Of a stretch of DNA of 64,000 nt, positions 17,862-26,713 are shown in pieces (the stretch's first letter is position 1; the number at the start of each line of letters is the position of its first letter). Source of the stretch: Variovorax ginsengisoli (GTDB lineage: Bacteria; Pseudomonadota; Gammaproteobacteria; Burkholderiales; Burkholderiaceae_C). The translations under genes and the position numbers were made by a program. Under the pieces are notes generated by a model, which saw only the letters and a program-made list of their open reading frames with translations, searched no databases and was not told the DNA's origin. The stretch lies in assembly GCF_030486595.1 (NCBI RefSeq), contig NZ_JAUJZH010000009.1, positions 1 to 64,000 on the forward strand. The letters run 5' to 3'.

Positions 17862-18473
17862 TTATAAGTCGGGCTTGGTGAACGACGACTGCAGGAAGAC
17901 CTGCGTGTTGCGCGGGCCGTCGACCCGGATGGTCAACCGGTAGATCAAGGACGCGGGCGGCGGCAGGTCGTCCTTCGCGCGTTGGCTGCTGCCTCCCAGG
18001 ACCTGCGTCGTCAGGGGGGCATAGACGCATCCCTTGGCGCCCAGCGAGGCCGGCGTGCCGACGTCGTTGCACATGCGGTCGATGATGTAGCGGATCGTCA
18101 CGGCGTCGGCGTCGTTGCCGATCTTCTTGCTCGCCTTCGCGTCATATGCCGTGTCGCTGAGCAGGGCGGTAGGAATGCCCTTGCCGTTGACCGGCAGTGC
18201 CGTCGCGCTGTAGTTCTCGGATTTCATGTCCGCCGTGTCGGCCGATCCAGCCAGCGCGCCGGTCTTGAACAAGGTCATCACCTGCGCCGCGGCCAGTTCG
18301 CCGCGGTTGACCAGATCCCGCTTGAACGCGAGGTTGCCGGCGCTGAACAACGACGAGTTCATCGAGCGCACCACGGCGACGCCGCCAGCCAGCAGCACGA
18401 CCAGGATGATCAGGCAGAACAGCAGCACCACGCCGCGCTCTCGCCGGCGCCATGGGGATGGGCGGGTCGTCAT
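17862..18473 (-). CDS. pilX: minor pilin PilX
   Basis: 203 aa. A basic start (RRRERGVVLLFCLIILVVLL) matches PilX-type prepilins, in which a Gly before a hydrophobic helix is the prepilin peptidase site and the leader lacks the FTLIE motif of major pilins. A PilX C-terminal region with several cysteines follows. It joins the tip-initiating minor pilin complex. The start overlaps pilW by four bases. Confidence 0.85.
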   Translation of the reverse strand: MTTRPSPWRRRERGVVLLFCLIILVVLLAGGVAVVRSMNSSLFSAGNLAFKRDLVNRGELAAAQVMTLFKTGALAGSADTADMKSENYSATALPVNGKGIPTALLSDTAYDAKASKKIGNDADAVTIRYIIDRMCNDVGTPASLGAKGCVYAPLTTQVLGGSSQRAKDDLPPPASLIYRLTIRVDGPRNTQVFLQSSFTKPDL

Positions 18474-19678
18474 GTGGTCGGCAGCAACAGTATGTTGCGC
18501 AAGGGAATGGTGAATTCGACAACCCGGTGGCGATAGTTCTGGTTCTCGTCGCTGATGACGACGGACTTGTGCAGCGATTCCGCCAGGTCACCGAACAGGG
18601 TGAACCCAGCGGGCGCGACCTTCTGGCCGCCTGGGTCGGCCTTCTCCTGCTGGCTGCTTCGCATGACCAGGGCAATTCGCACTGCCGCGATGCTTCGGGC
18701 GGTGAGCGGCGTCGTCATCACGGTATCGATGTAGTAGGGGTCACCCGGCGTCTTCGACGGCGCAACCCATCCCGTGAAGGCGCCGGTGGTCGGATTGACC
18801 ATGCCGTAGAGCGCGTTCATCTGCACCACACCCTCGACGATCGCCTGTGGATCGTCGCTGCCGTTGCTCTTCAAGAGGTCGTAGCTGAAGAGGGTACGGT
18901 TGGCGCCGACGGCGAACAGCTGAAACTGCAGGTCATTGGCGGCGATGTTGCCGAGTGGCGTGAAGTACGCGGCACCGCTGTCGGCCATCGTTCCCAACGC
19001 AGAGTTGCCGGCCTTGAAGTACGTGCCGCCCAGCAGGAGCACGTCATTGTTGACCGTGGCAAGGACGCTGTTCGCGCCGTTGACCTGCTCGAGAAAGCAG
19101 TCGTTCGACCCGGCCTGGCTCACCAGCGCCATGTCTCCGTTCGCCAGGCCGATCGTGTTATCCAGGCGAAGCGTATCGATGTCGGTGTTGATGGAGCGGA
19201 TGGCGCGCGGTACGGCCCCCGCGGCGCCGTTCCCGCCCATTACCGCGATCACGTCGGACGAGCCGTCGATGCCTTGCCCTGCGCCGATGAGGACCGGTGA
19301 AACCCGAAGATTCGCACTGCCGGCAGCTCCGCCGAGAAACCCTTGAAAGGGCACTGGAAACGCGGTGGGACGCGGCAGGATGGCCGTATTGGCGCGGCTC
19401 GCATTGAGCTTGCAGCCGAAGATGCCGAGGTCCCACGACTGTGTGAAACCCGAGCCTGCGCTGCGCGTCGCGCGGTCGAGCAGGTAGGCACCGTAGGCGC
19501 CCGACTGCCCCATGTCGTTGGTCGACGTGGTCGTGCGCTTCTGCGCCTCGCCGAAGATGACGGCGCTGGTGACGGCCAGCGTCACGACCAGGCCGATCAC
19601 GACGGCGACCATCAGTTCGATCAAGGTCGTGCCTCGCTGCAGCTGCAGGCTGCGGGCTTCGTGGATGTTCGACCTCAT
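18470..19678 (-). CDS. pilW: minor pilin PilW
   Basis: 402 aa. The prepilin leader QLQRGTTLIELMVAVVIGLVV contains the cleavage Gly and the conserved Glu at +5. A large globular C-terminal domain follows, as expected for PilW. It overlaps pilV and pilX by four bases each, consistent with translational coupling in one operon. Confidence 0.88.
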   Translation of the reverse strand: MRSNIHEARSLQLQRGTTLIELMVAVVIGLVVTLAVTSAVIFGEAQKRTTTSTNDMGQSGAYGAYLLDRATRSAGSGFTQSWDLGIFGCKLNASRANTAILPRPTAFPVPFQGFLGGAAGSANLRVSPVLIGAGQGIDGSSDVIAVMGGNGAAGAVPRAIRSINTDIDTLRLDNTIGLANGDMALVSQAGSNDCFLEQVNGANSVLATVNNDVLLLGGTYFKAGNSALGTMADSGAAYFTPLGNIAANDLQFQLFAVGANRTLFSYDLLKSNGSDDPQAIVEGVVQMNALYGMVNPTTGAFTGWVAPSKTPGDPYYIDTVMTTPLTARSIAAVRIALVMRSSQQEKADPGGQKVAPAGFTLFGDLAESLHKSVVISDENQNYRHRVVEFTIPLRNILLLPTT

Positions 19679-20094
19679 GGGATGATCACCTTGGTCACGA
19701 GTTGACTGTCCCCTGTCTCGGTCCGGTTCGGCGCCCTCCAGGTGATGAGGACGTTGGCTGAGTGGTCCGTTGCGTCAGCCGTGACCGTTCCCACTCCCCC
19801 TGTCAGGCCGCTGCCGGTTGCGTTGGCCACCTTCAGTTGCCAAGTGGCGAGCGTGGCTTCCGGCACCGAGAGGGAGTTGTTCAGCCACATGGTCGTCGCG
19901 ATCTCGTTGGCCAGCATCGCCGCCCGATTGCGGTCCTCGGCGTCGGTCGAATAGCTGATGGCGCGGGCCTGCAAGCCGATGAGGCCCAAGATGCCGAAGG
20001 AGAAAAGAAGGATGGCGACCAGCACCTCGAGGAGGGCAACGCCATTCTGGCGGTCGGATCCGGGAAGAGGTGGGCGTGGAAGGGTCATGGGCAT
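19675..20094 (-). CDS. pilV: minor pilin PilV
   Basis: 139 aa. The prepilin leader is RQNGVALLEVLVAILLFSFG, followed by ILGLIGLQARA, typical of PilV/GspI-like pilins. It is part of the core minor pilin complex. It overlaps fimT by ten bases and pilW by four. Confidence 0.87.
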   Translation of the reverse strand: MPMTLPRPPLPGSDRQNGVALLEVLVAILLFSFGILGLIGLQARAISYSTDAEDRNRAAMLANEIATTMWLNNSLSVPEATLATWQLKVANATGSGLTGGVGTVTADATDHSANVLITWRAPNRTETGDSQLVTKVIIP

Positions 20095-20705
20095 CCGTCC
20101 GGGTGATCACTCGACAGGCTCTTGGCCGGGTCGCAGAGGCGCACCTGGCCACCCAGGGCAACCGTCACGCGCAGCGGACGGTCGACCCCCGCCACTGCAT
20201 CGGCATAGGAAATGTCGTAGGACTGCAATGGCGGCGTGTTCGTCGGCAGCGTGCACAGGCCCGCATTCGTGCCTGGATCGTCATTCGCGACCAGTCGCCC
20301 GATGGAGTTGAAGCAAATCGACTTCGGACCAGTGATGGTGATGGAAGACTCCAGCTCGGCGACGATTCCTGCTTCGACGAATTCGCTCACTTCGGTCGTG
20401 CTGACTCGCTTGACCGTTTTTGCCGCCCAGTTCTTTCCGTTCGTCTTCGCGGTGTAGGTGGTGTCGGTCGGCTTGTCGTCCGTCAGCGAGAACACGACTT
20501 GATGACTTCTGCGCAAGGCCTCGGCCTGCGCCAGCCGGATGCCGTCCTGCAAAGAGTCGCTGGCTGCTCGCAATCGGCTGTTGCGAAGCCAGGTACTCAT
20601 GATGGGCATCGCAAGGCCCATCAGGATGGCCATGACCACCATCGTCACCAGCATCTCGATCAGAGTGAAGCCGGCGGCGCGAGGCGCCGAACGGGGCCTC
20701 AGCAC
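20085..20705 (-). CDS. minor pilin FimT/FimU (GspH-like)
   Basis: 206 aa. The leader AAGFTLIEMLVTMVVMAIL carries the prepilin peptidase site, followed by GLAMPIMSTWLRNSRLRAA, the usual start of the FimT/GspH fold. The Cys-containing C-terminal region ends LSSDHPDGCP. It overlaps the pilE stop by seven bases. FimT and FimU are hard to tell apart by eye. FimT homologues can bind DNA during natural transformation, so both roles stay open. Confidence 0.82.
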   Translation of the reverse strand: MLRPRSAPRAAGFTLIEMLVTMVVMAILMGLAMPIMSTWLRNSRLRAASDSLQDGIRLAQAEALRRSHQVVFSLTDDKPTDTTYTAKTNGKNWAAKTVKRVSTTEVSEFVEAGIVAELESSITITGPKSICFNSIGRLVANDDPGTNAGLCTLPTNTPPLQSYDISYADAVAGVDRPLRVTVALGGQVRLCDPAKSLSSDHPDGCP

Positions 20706-21157
20706 GCCTGGCCTTTTTTCAGGATCCAGGCGGTGGTGCAGGTCATCCAGCCGGAACCGACGGGCACTTGCGTGGTGGTGCGCACGTTGGCTTGGTCAAT
20801 CGTGAAGACAAAGCCGCTGGTCGCGCCGCTGCCGGTGGCGGTCAACGTGTACGCCGTCGCCGTGGGGTCCGGGCAACTCAGCGTGAAACTGCCCACCTTG
20901 CGCTTGGCTTCATCCACTTGGCAAGGGGTGGTGTACAGGCCCGCCGTCAGGTAGGTCCGGTTGTCCTGGAAGTGGCGCTCCATGTCCGCGCGCATTGCCG
21001 CCAGTCCCTGGGTGGCATCGACCACCTGGCCGCGACGGATGTATTCCGAATAGGCCGGGATCGCAACGGCTGCAAGGATGCCGATGATCGTGACGGTGAT
21101 CATGAGTTCGATCAGCGTAAAGCCAGCCAATTGGCGACGGCGCGGGAACAGATGCAC
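20699..21157 (-). CDS. pilE: type IV pilin PilE
   Basis: 152 aa. The leader ends QLAGFTLIELMITV, with the Gly cleavage site and Glu+5. IPAYSEYIRRGQVVDATQGLAAMRADMERHFQDN follows here in two parts, the typical PilE N-terminal helix. A C-terminal Cys pair (TPC...MTC/QAC) forms the D-loop region. It is the first gene of the minor pilin operon, whereas in Pseudomonas pilE comes last. An AT-rich regulatory region lies upstream. Confidence 0.88.
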   Translation of the reverse strand: MHLFPRRRQLAGFTLIELMITVTIIGILAAVAIPAYSEYIRRGQVVDATQGLAAMRADMERHFQDNRTYLTAGLYTTPCQVDEAKRKVGSFTLSCPDPTATAYTLTATGSGATSGFVFTIDQANVRTTTQVPVGSGWMTCTTAWILKKGQAC

Positions 21158-21195
21158 GGGCGATGTCCTTAATACGTTTTTATTAACCGTTGCGA

Positions 21196-21210
21196 GTCAC
21201 AAATTGTGAC
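21196..21210. promoter_or_regulatory. 15-base palindrome upstream of pilE
   Basis: GTCACAAATTGTGAC is a perfect inverted repeat of 7 bases around one central base, 39 bases upstream of the pilE start. It overlaps a plausible promoter area (TTGTGA and TTAATA elements on the minus strand). It has the form of a dimeric regulator site. The regulator is unknown. Confidence 0.55.
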
Positions 21211-21215
21211 AAATT

Positions 21216-21235
21216 TTGATTCTCATTGATTCTCA
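21216..21235. repeat. tandem 10-base direct repeat upstream of pilE
   Basis: Two exact, adjacent copies of TTGATTCTCA (TGAGAATCAA on the coding strand of pilE). A 10-base period puts both copies on the same DNA face, as for tandem response-regulator binding. It is next to the palindrome at 21196-21210. Confidence 0.6.
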
Positions 21236-21556
21236 GTGTCTACCGTTCATCGGGGGAGTCTCCTTTTCGGCATCAGAGGCTTGAAATCCGTGAGGTTTTT
21301 CATCGTTTGGGCGGAGCTGTCGCTCGTGACATGGGTGCAGTAGCCGCACGTATGCGCACCGTCGCTCGGCCCGGGCAAAAAGGCTGGCATCCTTGCCCAG
21401 CTTCTCGAAGGCGCACGTCGGACGGGACCCCGATGTTGACGCGGCGCTCTCCTACCCCGCGGCAGGTGCGCTCCAATGGAAAGAGAAGCGAATCCGTCGC
21501 GCTTGGCGCGCGAACGACCGCTTCCTTCTGGGAAGGGCTCGCGCGACGGCCGCCGT

Positions 21557-22468
21557 CTAGGCGGAGCCCAACTCGGATCGGATCACGACGGCGAGCGCTT
21601 CCGCCGACGGCGACAACGACCGGCCGCGCTTGGTGACCAGGGAGAGGTCTCGGGAAACCAAGGGCTCGTGGAGGCGCTTCACGATGAGGTCCTTGTGACG
21701 TGAGGCGCGCGCGTACGCTGTCGGCATGATCGAGGGCCCGGCGCCTGCCTCGGTCATCCACAAGGCAGTCGAGAAGAACGTGACTTCGTTCGCGACATCG
21801 AGCATGACACCCGCGTGCGCCGCCGCGCCATCGATCATCTGTCGAATTCCGTATCCTGGCCTGACGGTGATGACGGGCACGCCGTCGAGGTTCGACCATC
21901 GCAGACGGGTCCGAGCCGCGAGAGGATCGTCCTTGCGGCAGACGAGGGCCAAGGTGTCGCCCATGATTCGCTCGGTGTCGACATCGGCCGCCGCGCGTTC
22001 CGGAGCCCCGAGCCCGAGGTCCACGTGCTCGCCCACGATGCGAGAGACGAACTGGTCCGGAGCGCAGTCGTCCACCACGACGCGGATCTCGGGATGCAAT
22101 TTGCCGAAGCGCCGCACCACGGCCGGAAGCAGGATCTCTCCGAGGGTCGGCGTGATGGCGAGCGACACCCGGCCGCGCCGAAGCTGCCCCAGGTCTCGAA
22201 GGCCAGCCCCCAGCGAGTCGACATCACGGAGAACCCGTTCGGCCACCGAAATCGCCTCCATCGCCGCTTGTGTCGAGCGGAGCGATCGGGTCGTTCGATC
22301 GAACAGTCGCGTGCCCAAGCCTTCCTCGAGCTGGCGGATCAGCACGCTCACCGCGGACTGGGTGAGCGAAAGCTGTTCGGCCGCGGCACTGAGCTTTCCC
22401 AGATGGAACACGGCGCGAAAGGCCCGCAGCTGCCGGATGCTCGGGCTGAACTTGCTCGGTTGATTCAT
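21557..22468 (-). CDS. LysR family transcriptional regulator
   Basis: 303 aa. The N-terminal winged helix-turn-helix is clear (LRAFRAVFHLGKLSAAAEQL, SLTQSAVSVLIRQLEEGLGTRLFDRTTRS in consecutive segments, about residues 12-62). A LysR substrate-binding domain follows, from about residue 90. It is divergent from the Bug binding protein gene, 84 AT-rich bases apart, the classic arrangement for a LysR regulator activating its neighbour. Confidence 0.9.
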   Translation of the reverse strand: MNQPSKFSPSIRQLRAFRAVFHLGKLSAAAEQLSLTQSAVSVLIRQLEEGLGTRLFDRTTRSLRSTQAAMEAISVAERVLRDVDSLGAGLRDLGQLRRGRVSLAITPTLGEILLPAVVRRFGKLHPEIRVVVDDCAPDQFVSRIVGEHVDLGLGAPERAAADVDTERIMGDTLALVCRKDDPLAARTRLRWSNLDGVPVITVRPGYGIRQMIDGAAAHAGVMLDVANEVTFFSTALWMTEAGAGPSIMPTAYARASRHKDLIVKRLHEPLVSRDLSLVTKRGRSLSPSAEALAVVIRSELGSA

Positions 22469-22552
22469 ACGATTTCATCATATCTGATTCGTTTAATTTC
22501 GATTTACTTAAGAATGCCGGAGGTGTGCAATCCAGTTCGAAGGAGACACCTG

Positions 22553-23536
22553 ATGAGAACGAAGATTCGAATGCTCGTGGCGGCGGCATTGGCCGCCGGG
22601 ATCGCGGTGGCCGCCCTGGCCCAACCGGCCGCCGAGAAGTACCCGCGGCAACCCATCCGGATGGTGGTGACCTTTCCGCCCGGTGGCAGTTCCGATGCTG
22701 TCGTGCGCATGCTGCTGCCGCGCCTGAACGAGTCGCTCGGCCAGCCCGTGATCGTCGACAACCGGCCGGGCGCGGGCGGAAACATCGGGACGAGCGTGAT
22801 CGCGAAAGCGCCGCCCGATGGCTACACGATGGGCGTCGTGGCGGCCGGGGCCTTGTCCGCCAACAGCAGCCTGTATGCCCAGATGCCCTTCGACGTCCAG
22901 AAGGACCTTCGGCCGGTCAGCATGCTGGCTTCCATTCCGTTCGTGCTGGTCGGCAACCCCGCGGTTCCCGCGAAGACGTTGAAGGACCTCATTGCCAGGG
23001 CCAAGGTACATCCCGGACAACTCTCGGTCGCGCATGGCGGCAACGGTACCGCCATGCATCTGTCGATTGCGCTCTTCAGCCAGATGGCCGGCGTCAAGCT
23101 GGTGGAGGTGCCCTACAAGGGATCGGGCCCGGCCGCCCTCGACGCCATCGGTGGGCAGGTCGATCTGGCGATGGTCGACCTGCCTTCGGCGCTGCAGCAG
23201 ATCAGGGCCGGCAAGCTCACCGCCTACGCCGTGACCACTCCGAAGCGCTTGTCGCAACTGCCTGAGGTACCGACGATGTCGGAGGCCGGCGTGCCCGGAT
23301 ACGACTCGACCGGTTGGTTCGGTGTCGTCGCGCCCGCCGCCACGCCGACCGGCGCCGTGGCCCGCATGAACGTTGCGCTCACCGAGGCCCTGTCCGATCC
23401 GGTGGTCCAGGCCAACATTCGCAACCTGGGCGTCGAGCCAACGCCGGGCTCGCCAGAGGAACTGGCCTCTTTCATCACTTCGGAAACCGCGAAGTGGGCG
23501 AAGGTGATCAAGCAAAGCAACATCAAGATCGATTGA
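22553..23536 (+). CDS. tripartite tricarboxylate transporter family receptor (Bug/TctC)
   Basis: 327 aa periplasmic solute receptor. The signal peptide ends ALAQP (about residue 24). The family blocks YPRQPIRMVVTFPPGGSSD, NRPGAGGNIG, PPDGYTM and YKGSGPA are all present. GAAGGAG lies 8 bases before the ATG. Bug proteins are massively expanded in Burkholderiales and usually lack dedicated TctAB permeases nearby, as here. The following hydroxylase gene suggests an aromatic acid ligand. Confidence 0.9.
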   Translation: MRTKIRMLVAAALAAGIAVAALAQPAAEKYPRQPIRMVVTFPPGGSSDAVVRMLLPRLNESLGQPVIVDNRPGAGGNIGTSVIAKAPPDGYTMGVVAAGALSANSSLYAQMPFDVQKDLRPVSMLASIPFVLVGNPAVPAKTLKDLIARAKVHPGQLSVAHGGNGTAMHLSIALFSQMAGVKLVEVPYKGSGPAALDAIGGQVDLAMVDLPSALQQIRAGKLTAYAVTTPKRLSQLPEVPTMSEAGVPGYDSTGWFGVVAPAATPTGAVARMNVALTEALSDPVVQANIRNLGVEPTPGSPEELASFITSETAKWAKVIKQSNIKID

Positions 23537-23538
23537 AG

Positions 23539-25197
23539 ATGAAGAACATCGACACGGACGTACTGATCGTCGGCGCCGGGCCGGTAGGCCTCACCCTGGC
23601 CATGGACCTGGTATCGCGAGGGGTCAAAGTCACCATCGTGGAGATTCGCGATTACGCGGAGCCGCCCAACGTCAAGTGCAACCACGTCGCCGCACGGACG
23701 ATGGAGCGCTTTCGCCGACTCGGGGTCGCACACAAGTTGAGAGCCACGGGATTGCCGGAGGACTATCCCAACGACGTCGTCTTCCGGACCAGCATGACCG
23801 GCACCGAGCTCTCCCGCATCCCCATTCCGGGGCGCGGCGAGCGATATACATCGACGGACGGGCCGGATACCTGGTGGCCGACGCCCGAGCCCCCGCACCG
23901 GATCAACCAGATCTACCTCGAGCCCGTCCTGCTCGAGCACACGGCCGCCTTGGAAGGCGTCACTTTGCTCAATCGAACGCGACTCACCTCCTTCACGCAA
24001 GGACCCGAGGCCATCGAGGCCACGGCGCTCGATCTCGACAGCGAGTCCTTCAGGCAGATTCGCTGCCGCTACCTTGTCGGCTGCGACGGCGGCAGTTCGT
24101 CGGTTCGCAAGGCGATCGGGTCCAAGCTCGAAGGAACGGCGGTCGTGCAGCGGGTCCAGTCGACCTACATTCGGGCGCCCCGTCTTCGCAGCCTGTTGCC
24201 CGGCAAGCCTTCATGGTGCTACTACTCGGTCAATCCGCGCCGTTGTGGAACGGTCTTCGCGATCGATGGCAGCCAGACCTGGCTGGTGCACAACCATCTG
24301 AATCCCGACGAACCGGACTTCGAGTCCGTGGATCGAGACTGGTCGGTCCGGCAGATCCTGGGGGTCGATGCGGATTTCGAGTACGAGGTCATCAGCAAGG
24401 AGGATTGGGTCGGCCGGCGCCTTGTCGCTGATCGGTTCCGAGATCGAAACGTCTTCATCGCCGGAGACGCGTCGCACCTCTGGGTTCCCTACGCGGGGTA
24501 CGGAATGAACGCGGGCATAGCCGACGCGCTTAACCTCTCCTGGCTCCTTGCCGCCAGACTCCAGGGTTGGGGCGAAGAGTCGATCCTCGACGCCTACGAG
24601 GCAGAGCGCCAGCCGATCACCGCGCAGGTCTCGCACTTCGCGATGAACCATGCGGCGAAGATGATCAAGGCGAGAAGCGCGGTGCCGGCGAACATCGAAG
24701 AGCCGACCCCCGAGGGTGCGGCCGCGCGTGACCGGATCGGCCGGGAGGCCTACGAGCTGAACGTGGAACAGTACTGCTGCGCGGGACTGAACTTCGGCTA
24801 CTACTACACGGGTTCACCGATCATCGTCGGAGACGGGGAGAGCCCTCCGGAATACAGCATGGGCGGCTTCACGTCTTCGACGGTGCCAGGCTGCCGTGCG
24901 CCTCATTTCTGGCTGTCCGACGGCAGATCGCTGTATGACGCATTCGGCGCGGGCTATACGCTCCTGCGCTTCGACGCCAGCCTCGACATCGAAGGCTTGC
25001 AAGCTGCAGCAGCCTCACGACGGGTTCCGCTCCGGGTCCTGGACCTTGGCGGAGAGAAAGTGCCGGAGGCCTACAAGCACAAGCTGGTCCTGTGCCGCGA
25101 CGACCAGCATGTGGCCTGGCGATCCAACGTCGTGCCTGCAGACCCGATCGCACTGGTGGACATGCTGCGCGGAGTCAAGGCTGACCGGAAGCCTTGA
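23539..25197 (+). CDS. FAD-dependent aromatic hydroxylase (PHBH/MhpA-like class A monooxygenase)
   Basis: 552 aa flavoprotein. The FAD ADP-binding fingerprint GAGPVGLTLAMDL is at residue 12, the second FAD/NADPH motif CDGGSSSVRKAIG near residue 178, and the ribityl-binding GDASHLWVPYAGYGMNAG near residue 310. The last ~150 residues form a thioredoxin-like tail as in phenol hydroxylase/MhpA. It would ortho-hydroxylate an aromatic ring with NAD(P)H and oxygen. It starts two bases after the Bug gene, so uptake and hydroxylation are coupled. No ring-cleavage gene is adjacent. Confidence 0.86.
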   Translation: MKNIDTDVLIVGAGPVGLTLAMDLVSRGVKVTIVEIRDYAEPPNVKCNHVAARTMERFRRLGVAHKLRATGLPEDYPNDVVFRTSMTGTELSRIPIPGRGERYTSTDGPDTWWPTPEPPHRINQIYLEPVLLEHTAALEGVTLLNRTRLTSFTQGPEAIEATALDLDSESFRQIRCRYLVGCDGGSSSVRKAIGSKLEGTAVVQRVQSTYIRAPRLRSLLPGKPSWCYYSVNPRRCGTVFAIDGSQTWLVHNHLNPDEPDFESVDRDWSVRQILGVDADFEYEVISKEDWVGRRLVADRFRDRNVFIAGDASHLWVPYAGYGMNAGIADALNLSWLLAARLQGWGEESILDAYEAERQPITAQVSHFAMNHAAKMIKARSAVPANIEEPTPEGAAARDRIGREAYELNVEQYCCAGLNFGYYYTGSPIIVGDGESPPEYSMGGFTSSTVPGCRAPHFWLSDGRSLYDAFGAGYTLLRFDASLDIEGLQAAAASRRVPLRVLDLGGEKVPEAYKHKLVLCRDDQHVAWRSNVVPADPIALVDMLRGVKADRKP

Positions 25198-25232
25198 TTC
25201 GCAATTAATTCGCCTGTCGAACAAATCAAGGC
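25191..25232. terminator. possible bidirectional terminator between convergent genes
   Basis: A perfect 9-base inverted repeat (GCCTTGATT and AATCAAGGC) separated by 24 bases, overlapping the hydroxylase stop codon and ending 16 bases before the ROK stop. The loop is AT-rich (AATTAATT). No long T-run follows, so termination is only plausible. Confidence 0.35.
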
Positions 25233-25248
25233 AATCTCGGCGGCCCCT

Positions 25249-26487
25249 TCAAGCAGACGCCGGCGCCGCCACGTACTGCGACTGAAGGGCTTGCTGGTGA
25301 GGGTTGAGGATCGCGTGCAGGACGTACGCTGCGCCACCGACGGCGGTCGCCAGGTCGGAGTACCGTGCTGCCTTCACCACGGGCGGCGTCAGGCCGGCCC
25401 TCTGTGCGTACTGGGCCAGTACTTCGGTTGCCGCATCGAGGAGGGTGTCGCCGCCGAGGGTCACCGTCTCTCCGCCCAGCACGATCACCTGCGGGTTGAA
25501 GGTCGTCCAGGCATTCTGGAGCAGCACGCCAAGCACCGCGCCGGCCCGCGCGAAGGCGCTCCGGGTCGCCGGATCGCGAGCGCTCATGCGCGCACGCAGC
25601 GCGCGCCGGTCGATGACGTCGTCCTGGAAGCAGCCTGCCGCGGCTGCGATGGCCTTGAGCCCGATGTAGGCCTCGGCGCAACCGAGGCGCCCGCACGAGC
25701 AGGGCTGCCCGTCGATAACGAGGGTCGTATGGCCGATTTCGCCCGCTGAGCCGCTGGCCCCCGTGAACAGCGCGTGGTTGAGGATGATCCCTGCGCCAAC
25801 ACCGACGCCGCAACTCACATAGACCAGGGGATCGTCGACGGGTCGCTCGCAGAACTCGGTCTCGCCAACCGCTGCCAGGTCGGCTTCGTTGTGATAGTAG
25901 ACGGGGACGTCCGCCAGACCCGCCTGTGCGAGTTCCGCGCCGAACCGGCGGCCGATCTCGACATGGCGCCAGCCGATGTTGGGCGCGTATTCAAGCATGC
26001 CCGAACGCTTGTCGACCGGACCATGCAGCCCGACCCCGATGCCCAGGAGGCGCGAGCCGCCGCGTGTCATCTTCGCGCAGAGCGCGGTGGCCATCTCGAC
26101 GAGCTGGTGGCACGCTTCATCCGGATCTTTCGAGCGCAGGGCGGCCTGGCTCGACTCCAGGATTTCTCCGTCGATCGACGTCGCCACGACCTGGATGACA
26201 TCGGGTCCGAGGTCGACGCCGAGCAGGACCATGTTCTTGCCGACCAGCCTCAGAGGCGTGGGCCGGCGTCCGACAGTACCGGTCACGAACGCATCCGACT
26301 CGACCAGCCACCCTTCATCGATGAGTTCCTTGATGAGCAGGCTGACCGTCGATCGCGTCAGGCCGCTGCGCTCGGACAGGCCGGCGCGCGAGATGCCGGC
26401 GTGCTCGCGCAGCAGGCGAAGCATGGCGATGCGATTGATGTTCTTGACGAGAGCCTGGTCTCCCGTGACTGGCGCTGGCGTGTGCAT
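25249..26487 (-). CDS. ROK family transcriptional repressor
   Basis: 412 aa. An N-terminal MarR-like winged helix (about residues 10-70; LLREHAGISRAGLSERSGLTRSTVSLLI in two segments) is fused to a ROK domain with the ATP/sugar fold (GVDLGPDVIQVV) and the zinc-type motif GQPCSCGRLGCAEAY near residue 270. The start at 26487 is chosen because upstream in-frame Met codons extend into a non-homologous region. ROK regulators such as XylR and NagC bind sugars and repress transport and catabolic genes. It is divergent from the ABC-glycosidase-Weimberg operon and is its likely repressor. Confidence 0.88.
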   Translation of the reverse strand: MHTPAPVTGDQALVKNINRIAMLRLLREHAGISRAGLSERSGLTRSTVSLLIKELIDEGWLVESDAFVTGTVGRRPTPLRLVGKNMVLLGVDLGPDVIQVVATSIDGEILESSQAALRSKDPDEACHQLVEMATALCAKMTRGGSRLLGIGVGLHGPVDKRSGMLEYAPNIGWRHVEIGRRFGAELAQAGLADVPVYYHNEADLAAVGETEFCERPVDDPLVYVSCGVGVGAGIILNHALFTGASGSAGEIGHTTLVIDGQPCSCGRLGCAEAYIGLKAIAAAAGCFQDDVIDRRALRARMSARDPATRSAFARAGAVLGVLLQNAWTTFNPQVIVLGGETVTLGGDTLLDAATEVLAQYAQRAGLTPPVVKAARYSDLATAVGGAAYVLHAILNPHQQALQSQYVAAPASA

Positions 26488-26680
26488 GGGCTCCTTCGGC
26501 GCGTTCGATCGCTTTATGGCTGCTGGTCGAACTAATGGTCTCACATTTCGATTTTTCAGATGTGTCATGGCGATCTTCGAGCCGTCGGAGGGGCGAAACA
26601 CGGTGGAAAGCGTAGCGTCTAGTTCGAAATTTAGCACCATCAGCGTATTCCCTAGTGACCGCATCACCGCTCGGTGGCAC

Positions 26681-26703
26681 ATTTGTTTGGCCATCAAACA
26701 AAT
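26681..26703. promoter_or_regulatory. ROK-type operator in front of the ABC transporter operon
   Basis: Perfect 9-base inverted repeat ATTTGTTTG-N5-CAAACAAAT, ending 11 bases before the first start codon of the sugar operon. Its size and AT-rich arms fit ROK/XylR/NagC operators. Position over the ribosome site region suggests repression. A second inverted pair, TCGAACTA (26527-26534) and TAGTTCGA (26620-26627), lies further upstream and could allow looping or control of the ROK gene itself. Confidence 0.68.
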
Positions 26704-26713
26704 TGGAGACAGT

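Larger units (their letters stand above)
21158..21556. other. intergenic region upstream of pilE; no gene seen
   Basis: 399 bases between pilE and the convergently placed end of the LysR gene. The first 80 bases are strikingly AT-rich and hold a palindrome and a tandem repeat, listed separately. The remaining ~315 bases are GC-rich; I see no convincing gene, as the open frames there have no family features. Confidence 0.6.
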
